Assembly: GCA_943370285.1 (NCBI GenBank)
Contig: CALRQJ020000018.1
Coordinates: 1 to 64,000, forward strand
Reading direction: 5' to 3'
Length of the DNA stretch: 64,000 bases
Source of the DNA: CALRQJ02 sp943370285
Lineage (GTDB): Bacteria; Bacteroidota; Bacteroidia; Chitinophagales; Chitinophagaceae
In this document: positions 1-7,562 of the stretch, one piece after another
Numbering within the stretch: the first letter of the stretch is position 1
Layout: each line of letters starts with the position of its first letter
Notes under the pieces: generated by a model
The model's database searches: none
Seen by the model: the letters and a program-made list of their open reading frames with translations, nothing else
What the model was told of the DNA's origin: nothing
Program-made: the position numbers and the translations under genes

Positions 1-1091
1 TGCAGCATAATTTGCAATAATCCGATGGTTTTTAACGTAACAGTTTTGCCGCCGGCATTCGGTCCGCTGATGACTAAAATCCGACTATTATCTTGCAATT
101 GCAGCGTTAGTGGTATAGTTACTTTGCCGGCAGATTTATTATAGAGATACAACAATGGATGCCTTGCTTCTCTCAAGTCTACCAATGCTTTATCGTGAAG
201 GTTGGGCAAATTGCCACCCATATCTACCGCCAACTTTGCTTTGGCTCTAATAAAATCAAATTCACCAATAATCTTCAGATAACCTGCTAACAGTGAAGCA
301 TAAACAGACAAGTGTGCGGTTAATTGTTTTAAGATACGCTGCACTTCTCTAGCCTCTTCATTTTCAAGACTAAATACTTCGTTGTTGATGGGAATGGTTT
401 CTTCGGGTTCAATAAAAGCAGTTTTTCTACTATCACTTTCGCCATGCAAAATTCCTTTTACTTGACGTTTATGTTCGGCAAAAACGGCCACTACCCTACG
501 ACCGTTACTAAAGCTTTCATCAATATCGGCGGTATAACCGGCCTTTGCTAATTTGTTGATGACTTTTTCGAAAGCACGGCGTAGTTCATTGCGTTTTCTA
601 AATAAACTCATTCTAATCCGCTGCAAATCATCACTGGCATTATCTCTTACATTACCATATTCATCCAACACGCCATCTATCAATTCGATGATGGTTTTCT
701 CGTAGTAAGTATCTTCAATAATTTTAACAAGAGCAGGGAAAAATTGTCTTCGATCACCTTCAAACCACCTAAAAATTTGTTGCAGATTATCTGCTAATTT
801 TTTGATGCTAATGAATTGTTCGGCTCCTAAAATAGCGCCGGGAATAGACAATAATTTGATGTCTTTAGAAATGTTATGGGTAAAATCTATAGGAAAGTAT
901 AACTGTTGTTCGAGCAGCATTTTAAATTCATGCGACTGCTGTAACTCGGTGGCGATGTATTCTTTTTTAGTGTGAATACGAAGCGTAGCAGCTTTATCTT
1001 GAGCTAATGTGGTTTTACAATGAGCCGACAGCAACTGCTTCACTTTATCAAACTCCAACTGTACATCTGCCGATTCTGGAAATAACTTCAT
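1..1091 (-). CDS. mutS2: Endonuclease MutS2, N-terminal part (gene runs off the left edge)
   Basis: MutS2 proteins are MutS-family ATPases that act on branched DNA or stalled ribosomes rather than in mismatch repair. About 363 residues are visible, starting at an ATG (MKLFPESADVQLEFDKV). They cover the core/lever region and end just after the P-loop GPNAGGKT near residue 340. There is no N-terminal mismatch-recognition domain: the protein begins directly with the lever, which is the MutS2 rather than MutS1 layout. The rest of the ATPase and the expected C-terminal Smr nuclease domain lie outside the window. The next gene upstream is transcribed in the same direction with an 81-bp gap. Identification is firm; the C-terminal domain content cannot be checked here. 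Confidence 0.93.
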   Translation of the reverse strand, partial: MKLFPESADVQLEFDKVKQLLSAHCKTTLAQDKAATLRIHTKKEYIATELQQSHEFKMLLEQQLYFPIDFTHNISKDIKLLSIPGAILGAEQFISIKKLADNLQQIFRWFEGDRRQFFPALVKIIEDTYYEKTIIELIDGVLDEYGNVRDNASDDLQRIRMSLFRKRNELRRAFEKVINKLAKAGYTADIDESFSNGRRVVAVFAEHKRQVKGILHGESDSRKTAFIEPEETIPINNEVFSLENEEAREVQRILKQLTAHLSVYASLLAGYLKIIGEFDFIRAKAKLAVDMGGNLPNLHDKALVDLREARHPLLYLYNKSAGKVTIPLTLQLQDNSRILVISGPNAGGKTVTLKTIGLLQIML

Positions 1092-1172
1092 GCCTAATTA
1101 ACGTTTTCTGCTGGTAATGGTTGCAAAAGTCGGATTTTATCCGCTCATCGCCATAGTCAAAAACTACAATCA

Positions 1173-1664
1173 CTATTCCTTTGTAATCTGCAATTCTTCC
1201 CAAGGCGTAGTACCATCTTTTTCACGGGTAAAGCGTAATTGCTTACTCTCTCCAATGACGATTTCGGCAGTAGTATACACTTTACACCCCTCCAATAAAT
1301 GCCCACCTAGGCATTTGCCTGTGCTATCCGAAATTCCTATATGCAAATGAGAACCATTAACGGATAAGGTTCCGCTAACGCTAAGTATTTCAAAATGCCC
1401 ATTTCCTTTGGCACCAGTATCTACATTGGCAAAACGAATATGATAATCCGTAAGACTGCCCACAGCTGAAACTATCCATCCGGCCTGAATATTATTGGCA
1501 GCAACAAAATCTTGTAGTGATTTTTTTATATCCTGCCCGGGCTTCAACCGAATGGCATGTACAGTTGTTGTATTCATTGGAGATGATTGGTTAGAATTGT
1601 TACAAGCTACCATTAACAATACATTTGTAAGTAGCAGTAATAACTTGCGTCTTGTATTTTGCAT
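1173..1664 (-). CDS. PPC/DUF296-domain lipoprotein
   Basis: The protein has 163 residues from the preferred ATG, which gives a short basic start (MQNTRRKLL), a hydrophobic segment and a lipobox ending VAC at about residue 21. An upstream in-frame ATG (1694) would add ten residues but bury the signal. The rest matches the PPC (DUF296) fold: the VSAVGSL stretch and the GSHLHIGISD...GGHL segment, whose histidines are the usual metal ligands of the family. Stand-alone bacterial PPC proteins are normally cytoplasmic and plant relatives bind DNA, so a lipoprotein anchor is unusual. Biochemical role unknown. It diverges from msrA across about 85 bp. Confidence 0.8.
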   Translation of the reverse strand: MQNTRRKLLLLLTNVLLMVACNNSNQSSPMNTTTVHAIRLKPGQDIKKSLQDFVAANNIQAGWIVSAVGSLTDYHIRFANVDTGAKGNGHFEILSVSGTLSVNGSHLHIGISDSTGKCLGGHLLEGCKVYTTAEIVIGESKQLRFTREKDGTTPWEELQITKE

Positions 1665-1749
1665 CAACCAAATATAGGAAAGCGTTGTTATCATATTTGT
1701 AACACTTTCAAATCAACAATCTCCGTATGTTACACAAATATTGTAAACC

Positions 1750-2400
1750 ATGATTAAATATATCTTCTCCACTTTATCGTTAGCCATAGCCTTAACATCT
1801 TGTGCTCAAACAAGTGGAAAATCAAAAACAAAACAATCAACTATGTCAACATCAACCAATGTTCATTCAGATACTGCACTTTTTGGGGCCGGCTGTTTTT
1901 GGTGTGTAGAAGCAGTATTTCAACGTTTAAATGGTGTACAAAAAGTAATAAGTGGTTATGGTGGCGGCCATGTAGAAAACCCAACGTATGAGCAAGTTTG
2001 CGATAAAAACACCGGACATGTAGAACTTTGCCAAATTGTGTATGATTCAACTGTTATTACATACGATGAGCTGTTAGAAGTGTTTTGGAAAACCCATGAC
2101 CCTACTACCCCAAATCAACAAGGCAACGATGTTGGACCACAATACAGAAGTGCTATTTTCTATAAAAATGAGGTTGAAAAACAAAAAGCAGAAACCTACA
2201 AAGCTGCGTTGAATCAATCCGGTGCTTGGGACAAACCCATTGTAACAACCGTTGAGCCATTCAAAAACTTTTACCCGGCTGAGAATTACCACCAGAATTA
2301 TTACAATGACAATCAGAACCAAGGCTATTGTCGGTATGTCATTCAACCCAAATTAGAAAAGTTTGAAAAAGTGTTCAAAGACAAGCTAAAAAAGAACTAA
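1750..2400 (+). CDS. msrA: Peptide methionine sulfoxide reductase MsrA, lipoprotein form
   Basis: MsrA reduces methionine-S-sulfoxide in proteins. The catalytic signature GCFWC is present with the nucleophile at about Cys49, followed by the conserved SGYGGG and the HVE segment (GHVELCQIVYD). The C-terminal part includes the usual NYHQNYY motif. The first 18 residues form a lipoprotein signal ending LTSC, so the enzyme should sit in the cell envelope and repair exported proteins; this is a known variant in Bacteroidetes but not the cytoplasmic textbook form. Length of 216 residues fits a signal peptide plus a normal MsrA domain. No msrB is adjacent. The start gives the best signal peptide. Confidence 0.95.
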   Translation: MIKYIFSTLSLAIALTSCAQTSGKSKTKQSTMSTSTNVHSDTALFGAGCFWCVEAVFQRLNGVQKVISGYGGGHVENPTYEQVCDKNTGHVELCQIVYDSTVITYDELLEVFWKTHDPTTPNQQGNDVGPQYRSAIFYKNEVEKQKAETYKAALNQSGAWDKPIVTTVEPFKNFYPAENYHQNYYNDNQNQGYCRYVIQPKLEKFEKVFKDKLKKN

Positions 2401-2469
2401 TAGTTTTTGCCGTTCTTATATTTTAGTACTTTGTTTTACGAACACTGTAATAATTTTATAACGAAATAA

Positions 2470-3153
2470 ATGGGCATGAAAAAGTTATACATAGCTTGCT
2501 TTACACTATTAACAGTAGTAGCACATGCTCAAAAAGGTGGCATGTACATCAACTTTAACCTCATGTTTCCATCAGGAGAGTTTAAAACCGTGCATGATAA
2601 TGTGGGTTATGGCGGAAGAATTGGTGTTACCTTACCTATAGTGAAAGAAATACCTCTACAAGTTGGCTTTGAAGTAGGTTATAATTCATTACAAAGAAGC
2701 ACCCAACCTGCAAGTGGCAGTGTTTGGGGCTTTTACAATAGTTACAGAGTTGTTGCCGGAAGCAATAACATCAGCACCCTCCTACTTTTAAAACTACAAA
2801 ACCCCAAAAGATTAGCGGTCAATCCATTTATAGAAGGCGTATTTGGAGGCAATCATTTTTATGGCACTGCTGCTTTTGAAGGGTATAATTGGAGTAACGG
2901 CTGGGAAAGAATTCAACAAGAAAGCACCAAAGGCCGTTGGGCTTTAACTTATGGCGGTGCTGCAGGCTTAGATATTGCCTTAGATAAAAGAAGAGAGACT
3001 TATCTCACCCTTAAAACAACGTACACCATCGGTCAAAAAACTACATACTATACCGACCCTACCATTGATGGCTTTGGTCAAGTAACATTTTACGAAAAAG
3101 AATCTCAAACCAATATGGTCTTACCACAAGTGGGGTTTAGAATCATGTTTTAA
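2470..3153 (+). CDS. Outer-membrane beta-barrel family protein
   Basis: The 227-residue protein starts with a cleavable signal peptide (MGMKKLYIACFTLLTVVAHAQ; the second Met two codons later could also be the start). The mature part alternates polar and hydrophobic residues with many Gly and aromatic positions and ends in an aromatic residue (VGFRIMF), as in small outer-membrane barrels. I do not recognise a narrower family. It follows msrA by 69 bp on the same strand, so the two could be co-transcribed, but nothing links them functionally. The barrel assignment is an inference from composition and the C-terminal strand. Confidence 0.65.
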   Translation: MGMKKLYIACFTLLTVVAHAQKGGMYINFNLMFPSGEFKTVHDNVGYGGRIGVTLPIVKEIPLQVGFEVGYNSLQRSTQPASGSVWGFYNSYRVVAGSNNISTLLLLKLQNPKRLAVNPFIEGVFGGNHFYGTAAFEGYNWSNGWERIQQESTKGRWALTYGGAAGLDIALDKRRETYLTLKTTYTIGQKTTYYTDPTIDGFGQVTFYEKESQTNMVLPQVGFRIMF

Positions 3154-3368
3154 TCCATGGCTTCAACGCCAAAATCAATAAAGGATCTCTTTTCTCTGCA
3201 ATTCACTTTTTTGTTCAATAAAGTAAGTCATCAGTCGCAAAAAGACAAAACAATATCCCTTTAAGGTTATTTTAAGCCCAAAAAACAATATTCCTACAAA
3301 ATAAAAGCTCCGAGCTACCGTTTCTATGATGTTCATTTTTTGAAAAACCGATTTAAAAACCAATTTCT

Positions 3369-3860
3369 ATGAAAAGGATTCTCCTTGCCGCATGCGGCAT
3401 CTTGGCTATTAATGTAGCCGCCAACGCTCAGGCTTCAAACAGTGCAAGCCACAACGTATCACTTAACTTATCAAATGCTATCGAAATCAGCTTTACTGCC
3501 GGTGGATCTGGTGTAAGCATGGCATTTAGCACAGCCGATCATTACAATGATGGTGTAGTTGCAGCTAATGCCGCTACCATCCGTGTACGTTCAAACAAAG
3601 CGTACAACGTAACAGTAAAAGCAGGTGCAGCAAACTTTAGCAGTGCTTCGGCTACAACTATGCCAGTCAGTGGTGTATTGGCTGTTAAAGAAAGTAACCA
3701 ACCGGCATTTACAGGGTTAACAGCAAGTGATCAAAACTTGTTGACCAACCAAAGCCGTGGTGTAAACAACTTCAACGTAACCTATAGAGCTACTCCGGGC
3801 TTCAACTACGATGCCGGAACCTATACTGTAAGCGTTATTTACACTGCTACACAGAACTAA
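3369..3860 (+). CDS. Small secreted beta-rich protein, function unknown
   Basis: The 163-residue protein has a clear signal peptide (MKRILLAACGILAINVAANAQ). The mature part is rich in Ser, Ala, Asn, Thr and Val with alternating beta-strand patterning, for example RVRSNKAYNVTVKAG and the final GTYTVSVIYTATQN. This looks like a single immunoglobulin-like or DUF4402-like domain of the kind found in secreted fimbrial or surface proteins, but I cannot name a family securely. There is no cysteine pair and no T9SS C-terminal domain. A strong terminator follows directly, so this is the last gene of its transcript. Confidence 0.6.
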   Translation: MKRILLAACGILAINVAANAQASNSASHNVSLNLSNAIEISFTAGGSGVSMAFSTADHYNDGVVAANAATIRVRSNKAYNVTVKAGAANFSSASATTMPVSGVLAVKESNQPAFTGLTASDQNLLTNQSRGVNNFNVTYRATPGFNYDAGTYTVSVIYTATQN

Positions 3861-3880
3861 ATATAACATTTATTGTGTTG

Positions 3881-3911
3881 AAAAGGCAGCCCCGTAAGGC
3901 TGTCTTTTTTT
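3881..3911 (+). terminator. Rho-independent terminator after the secreted beta protein
   Basis: Arms GGCAGCC and GGCTGTC (one G-U pair, extended by A-T pairs) close a six-base loop and are followed by a run of seven T. Confidence 0.85.
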
Positions 3912-3929
3912 GTTGATACAGCAATCCAA

Positions 3930-4115
3930 TTATTTGGGGGCTTTCAGCATTTGTATTTCAAGCAACAACAGTTCGGGCTTTACGTTACAACCGGCTTATA
4001 GCCAGGTTTTCACTTCAATCCCGCAGCCTGTAAGCGGTTGTACAATTTGTTGCATGTAGGCATTCTTGGTTTGTTTCGCTACAAAGCAAGGGAAAGAAAC
4101 ATCGGCTTCTTCATA
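3930..4115 (-). pseudogene. Remnant of a gene 3' end with an internal stop
   Basis: On the minus strand one frame stays protein-like for 62 codons between stops. It runs from about YEEADVSFPCFVAKQTK through QQIVQPLTGCGIEVKTWL, is broken by a single in-frame TAA, and continues as AGCNVKPELLLLEIQMLK to a second TAA at 3930-3932. There is no start codon and the upstream end is cut by a stop at 4116-4118, inside the 3' end of the TPR gene. I read this as the decayed tail of a displaced gene. The family is not recognised. It could instead be part of a repeated element, since it contains one of the hairpins and a long imperfect inverted repeat at about 3983-4050. Confidence 0.4.
4065..4090. repeat. 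REP-like hairpin 1
   Basis: Arms CTTGGTTTGT and ACAAAGCAAG (one mismatch) surround the loop TTCGCT. The segment GGTTTGTTTCGCYAC recurs in the hairpin at 4656-4683. It overlaps the stop codon of the TPR gene. Confidence 0.6.
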
Positions 4116-4546
4116 TTATATCCACACCATTTATTAAAAAGATTTTGAATCATTTTTCTATTCGAGACTAATTCGAAATCCTCGATGTTTTCCATTAACT
4201 CTTTTATTGTGACTAAATATAATTCAGGCTTCTTAAGCTCGGAATACCTAACCAATTCCTTTAAAGCTAAAGTTGGTTTACTTAAATTAATAAAAGAATG
4301 AAATAAACCTAATGAAGCAGTTTCGGATTTAGGATTAATTGCAATAACTTTTTTAAAATATTTAGAACTCTCTTTGTAGTTTTTTAATTCATAATTAATT
4401 GCTCCATAAAGACCGTAAACAAGACTACTCTTTTCATATATTTTTTCAAGCTGACTTAATAGAATCAAAGCTTTTTTAAATTGTCTCTTTTCTTTCAGTA
4501 GAAAAAACTCCTTAAAAAATAATTCATCTTTATCCACAAATTCCAT
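4079..4546 (-). CDS. Small TPR-repeat protein
   Basis: The 155-residue protein has no signal peptide. Helical pairs with TPR spacing are visible: roughly residues 20-50 (FKKALILLSQLEKIYEKSS), 45-78 (YGLYGAINYELKNYKESSKYF) and 79-110. The coding sequence is much richer in A and T than its neighbours. Its last codons run into a palindromic repeat and into the remnant reading frame, so the natural C-terminus may have been replaced (it ends MKKPMFLSLAL). Role unknown; TPR proteins usually act as scaffolds. It lies between two related hairpins, which suggests acquisition as an island. Confidence 0.65.
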   Translation of the reverse strand: MEFVDKDELFFKEFFLLKEKRQFKKALILLSQLEKIYEKSSLVYGLYGAINYELKNYKESSKYFKKVIAINPKSETASLGLFHSFINLSKPTLALKELVRYSELKKPELYLVTIKELMENIEDFELVSNRKMIQNLFNKWCGYNMKKPMFLSLAL

Positions 4547-4655
4547 GTTTAATTTTTTTTATCCTGTTCGCTTCTATATGTTTAGCCCATAAAGTTATGC
4601 TTTGGAGCCTCGGAATTAAAGTTAAACATAATGAATCACTTTTTGCTTCCGTTCC

Positions 4656-4683
4656 CCATGGTTTGTTTCGCCACGAACCATGG
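4656..4683. repeat. REP-like hairpin 2
   Basis: Arms CCATGGTTTGT and ACGAACCATGG pair over 11 positions with one G-T, around the loop TTCGCC. It shares the core GGTTTGTTTCGCYAC with the hairpin at 4065-4090, and lies about 110 bp upstream of the TPR gene start. Confidence 0.65.
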
Positions 4684-4788
4684 AAGGAAAAATGATAGCC
4701 CACATAAAATTTTAATGCTTTAATTTGAATTCAATTTAAAAGCTACAGTTCAAATTGATATTAGCAATTATAGCTCACTACTTCAAAA

Positions 4789-5490
4789 ATGATGTCTAAG
4801 AAAAATATAGCTCGAATCGCAGGTCTGTTATATTTAATAGTTATTGCAACAGGTTTGTTTGCAGAAGTATTTGTAAGGCAAGCATTCAAGGTTTCAGGAG
4901 ACGCTTTGGCAACAGCAAATAATATTCAATCATCAGAAATGTTATTTCGATGGGGGTTTGTGGCAGACCTTATCAATTTCGTTTGCGGCTTGCCCGTTGT
5001 TTTAATTATTTATTTTTTATTCAAACAAGTCAATAAATTTTTACTTCAATTGGCTTTAATATTTGTCATTATTCAAACTGCAATTATTGCCGTAAATCTT
5101 TTACATCAAACTTCATCTTTACTAATACTGGGTAACAATACTTACTTAACATCATTTCAACCCAATCAACTGGCTACACTTTCGCAATTATCTCTCAATA
5201 TACAGGGCGTAGGATATGCTATAGGATTAGTATTCTTTGGGTTTTATTGCTTGTTAGTTGGCTATGTTATTTTCAAATCTAAAATGGTTCCAAAACCGCT
5301 TGGAATACTTTACATGATTTCAGGTATAGGATACCTGATAAACAGTTTCACCATGTTATTATCAAAGGGATTTGCAAATCCCATATTCGCATACCTAGCT
5401 ATCCCAATTTTTATAGGAGAATTATCATTTTGTTTATGGTTATTGATAAAAGGAATTGACAATTCAGCAATATTTAACCCGAATGAGTGA
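4789..5490 (+). CDS. DUF4386 multi-pass membrane protein
   Basis: The 233-residue protein has about six hydrophobic segments, beginning with IARIAGLLYLIVIATGLFAE, and the pattern of the DUF4386 family: a first helix with GLLYL, a conserved FVRQAF-type loop, and a later PKPLGILYMISGIGYLI segment. Function of the family is not established; related genes are often near stress or antibiotic-response genes. Start is ATGATG, either of which may be used. The gene is AT-rich, alone on its strand, and bracketed by hairpin repeats at 4656 and 5503, consistent with an accessory insertion. Confidence 0.8.
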   Translation: MMSKKNIARIAGLLYLIVIATGLFAEVFVRQAFKVSGDALATANNIQSSEMLFRWGFVADLINFVCGLPVVLIIYFLFKQVNKFLLQLALIFVIIQTAIIAVNLLHQTSSLLILGNNTYLTSFQPNQLATLSQLSLNIQGVGYAIGLVFFGFYCLLVGYVIFKSKMVPKPLGILYMISGIGYLINSFTMLLSKGFANPIFAYLAIPIFIGELSFCLWLLIKGIDNSAIFNPNE

Positions 5491-5502
5491 GTACCCCACT
5501 TA

Positions 5503-5521
5503 GTTCGTGACTACACGAAAC
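5503..5521. repeat. REP-like hairpin 3 (divergent)
   Basis: The core TTCGTGACTACACGAA is a 6-bp perfect stem with an ACTA loop, followed by a CATGG. The elements GTTCGTG, CGAAAC and CATGG also occur in the complement of the hairpin at 4656-4683, so this looks like a rearranged member of the same family. Membership is less sure than for the other two. Confidence 0.4.
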
Positions 5522-5631
5522 ATGGAAAAAGAATTCTGTATGGTAAGAAAAATTGCATGGTTCGAACTCCAAAAGTAAACGAGCTATTCGAAGCAATCCC
5601 TTTACTGACAAGGGTTTTGGAGGAAAAAGAA

Positions 5632-5659
5632 AAAGGTGACTCGGTTAAGAATCACCTTT
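5632..5659 (-). terminator. Terminator downstream of tRNA-Leu
   Basis: Read on the minus strand, AAGGTGA and TCACCTT form a stem with a 12-14 base loop, followed by TTTTCTTTTT. It lies 12 bp after the tRNA 3' end. Confidence 0.8.
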
Positions 5660-5671
5660 ATTCTAGTCAAG

Positions 5672-5755
5672 TGCCCACGAAAGGAATCGAACCTTCACAT
5701 CCTTGCGAATGGCAGATTTTGAGTCTGCTGCGTCTACCAATTCCGCCACATGGGC
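5672..5755 (-). tRNA. tRNA-Leu (anticodon CAA)
   Basis: On the minus strand the gene is 84 nt. The acceptor stem pairs GCCCATG with CGTGGGC (one G-U), discriminator A, no encoded CCA. The anticodon stem GCAGA/TCTGC holds the loop CTCAAAA, giving anticodon CAA for UUG codons. A short variable arm and the T-loop GGTTCGATTCC are clear. Class II length fits leucine. Confidence 0.95.
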
Positions 5756-5793
5756 CTAAAGAACTTCCCTAAGGGGCTGCAAATATAAGGGCA

Positions 5794-6306
5794 TCAACGC
5801 AAACCTTCCAAAATACGACTCAGGTATTTTTTCTTAAAATAATATTCTTTTACCTGCAACAATGCTTCTTCGGTTGTATTAACCGCATCAAAGCCTTCAA
5901 TTATTGTTTTAACCGGTGCATAAATTTGATCTTGAACAGCATTAATTTGTTGTTTCATAGCCTCTATTACAACCTTATCTGCTTCTAACTGAGCGTCCAT
6001 GAGTTGCTCATTCAATTCCATCATCTCCATTAAAAAATCTGGCGGCAATTGATACTTTTCTTCTTCCGCTAAAAGCTCTTTTAATTGTAACACATACTTC
6101 ATCGTCTCATCGGGCTGCTGAAAAACTTTGTACGCTTTATTAACCAAGGAAGACATTTCTAACACATCTGCCTGTTCTGTTGCATCGGCTTGGGCAAAAA
6201 AATCGGGATGGTATTTTCGGCTCAATGCTAAAAATCGTTGCTTAACCAATGCATGATCTAGCTGAAAAGCCATAGGCAAATCGTATAATTCAAAATAATT
6301 CATCAT
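5794..6306 (-). CDS. hscB: Fe-S cluster co-chaperone HscB
   Basis: HscB is the J-domain co-chaperone that delivers the scaffold protein to HscA and stimulates its ATPase during Fe-S cluster transfer. The N-terminal J domain starts NYFELYDLP and carries the HPD motif at residues 33-35; the C-terminal three-helix bundle follows from about residue 85 (FLMEMMELNEQLMDAQLEADK). Length of 170 matches the family. No hscA, iscU or fdx is adjacent, so the isc genes must lie elsewhere. It starts with two tandem ATGs. The plus-strand dehydrogenase gene diverges from it across 56 bp. Confidence 0.9.
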   Translation of the reverse strand: MMNYFELYDLPMAFQLDHALVKQRFLALSRKYHPDFFAQADATEQADVLEMSSLVNKAYKVFQQPDETMKYVLQLKELLAEEEKYQLPPDFLMEMMELNEQLMDAQLEADKVVIEAMKQQINAVQDQIYAPVKTIIEGFDAVNTTEEALLQVKEYYFKKKYLSRILEGLR

Positions 6307-6362
6307 TTTGTTTAAGTTTCAACCGCAGATTAGGGTGTAAATTGCAATACAAACTTAGTGTA

Positions 6363-7562
6363 ATGCTTACTATAGGACTTATCAGAGAGGGAAAAATTCC
6401 GGCAGACAATCGAGTAGCACTTACTCCAACACAATGCAAGTGGCTGAAACAACAGTTTTCGCAAGTACAGATTACCGTACAAGCTTCACCCAATCGCTGT
6501 TTCAGCAATGCCGAATACCAGCAAGCAGGAATTACCGTAGCGGACAATATTAACCATTGCGATATTTTACTCGGCATTAAAGAAGTACCCATCGATATGC
6601 TGGTACCCAATAAAACCTATCTCTTTTTTTCGCATACCAAGAAAAAACAACCACATAACAAAAAACTATTACAATCTATTATAGCCAATAATATTACCCT
6701 AATAGATTACGAATGTTTGGAACATGAAGACGGACAACGCATTATTGGTTTTGGCTTTTTTGCCGGCGTTGTTGGTGCCCACAACGGCATGATGGCTTAT
6801 GGCAATCGCAATCAATTATTTACATTGCCTAGGGTGTACCAATGTAAAGATTACAGATCGCTGATTCGGCATTATTTCGGATTAAAAATTCCGGCTATTA
6901 AAATTGCCGTAACTGGAAGCGGCCGTGTAGCACATGGCATTATTGAAGTCATGAACCTAATGGGAATTACAGAAGTTGAACCCGATGAATATGTAGAACG
7001 CAAATTCTCCTACCCTGTTTATGTACAATTAAAAGGAGCAGATTTGTACACCCACAAAGAACTAAAGACTTACAAAAGAGATCATTTTCATGATAATCCA
7101 ACTGCATATAGAAGTCGTTTTTTACCATATACCCATTGCACCGACATATTAATGAATGGTGTGTATTGGGATGAAACTGTACCCAGACTATTTGAAAAAT
7201 CTGACATCAACGATAGCTTTACCATACAAACTATTGCAGATATTACGGATGATGAAAATGGTTCTGTACCCATTAACCTTGGTGATCAAACTATTGAAAA
7301 TCCTATTTACGGAGTTGATAGATATACACTTGAAAAGACTTCACCTTACCAAGCTCATAGTATTGATATGATGGCTGTTGGTAATTTACCCAACGAATTA
7401 CCTAGAGATGCCAGTAGTTATTTTGGTGAACAACTCATAAAATATGTACTTGAAGATTTGTTACAAGGCGGTAGCGACATTATACAACGAGCTACTATTA
7501 CAAAAGCAGGTGCTTTAACACCTGCCTTTGATTATTTAAAAGATTATGTGGATACTGTTTAA
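6363..7562 (+). CDS. Saccharopine dehydrogenase (LYS1)-like NAD-dependent oxidoreductase
   Basis: This 399-residue protein belongs to the AlaDH/PNT superfamily and resembles lysine-forming saccharopine dehydrogenase. It opens with GLIREGKIPADNRVALTP, followed by LLGIKEVP, the GFGFFAGVVGAHNGM loop, a Rossmann segment AVTGSGRVAHG around residue 185, and SIDMMAVGNLPNELPRDAS near the end. The ATG chosen is seven codons inside a longer frame that begins at TTG. Substrate is uncertain: in bacteria such proteins may serve lysine breakdown or an unrelated amino acid. Its 3' end overlaps the converging CoA-transferase gene by 4 bp. Confidence 0.75.
   Translation: MLTIGLIREGKIPADNRVALTPTQCKWLKQQFSQVQITVQASPNRCFSNAEYQQAGITVADNINHCDILLGIKEVPIDMLVPNKTYLFFSHTKKKQPHNKKLLQSIIANNITLIDYECLEHEDGQRIIGFGFFAGVVGAHNGMMAYGNRNQLFTLPRVYQCKDYRSLIRHYFGLKIPAIKIAVTGSGRVAHGIIEVMNLMGITEVEPDEYVERKFSYPVYVQLKGADLYTHKELKTYKRDHFHDNPTAYRSRFLPYTHCTDILMNGVYWDETVPRLFEKSDINDSFTIQTIADITDDENGSVPINLGDQTIENPIYGVDRYTLEKTSPYQAHSIDMMAVGNLPNELPRDASSYFGEQLIKYVLEDLLQGGSDIIQRATITKAGALTPAFDYLKDYVDTV

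Noticed and set aside
3175..3363. Minus-strand frame of 62 codons between the barrel and the secreted beta gene
   Set aside because: No recognisable composition or start context; reads as an intergenic shadow.
5557..5772. Plus-strand reading frame of 71 codons
   Set aside because: It runs antisense through tRNA-Leu and its terminator; no protein-like pattern.
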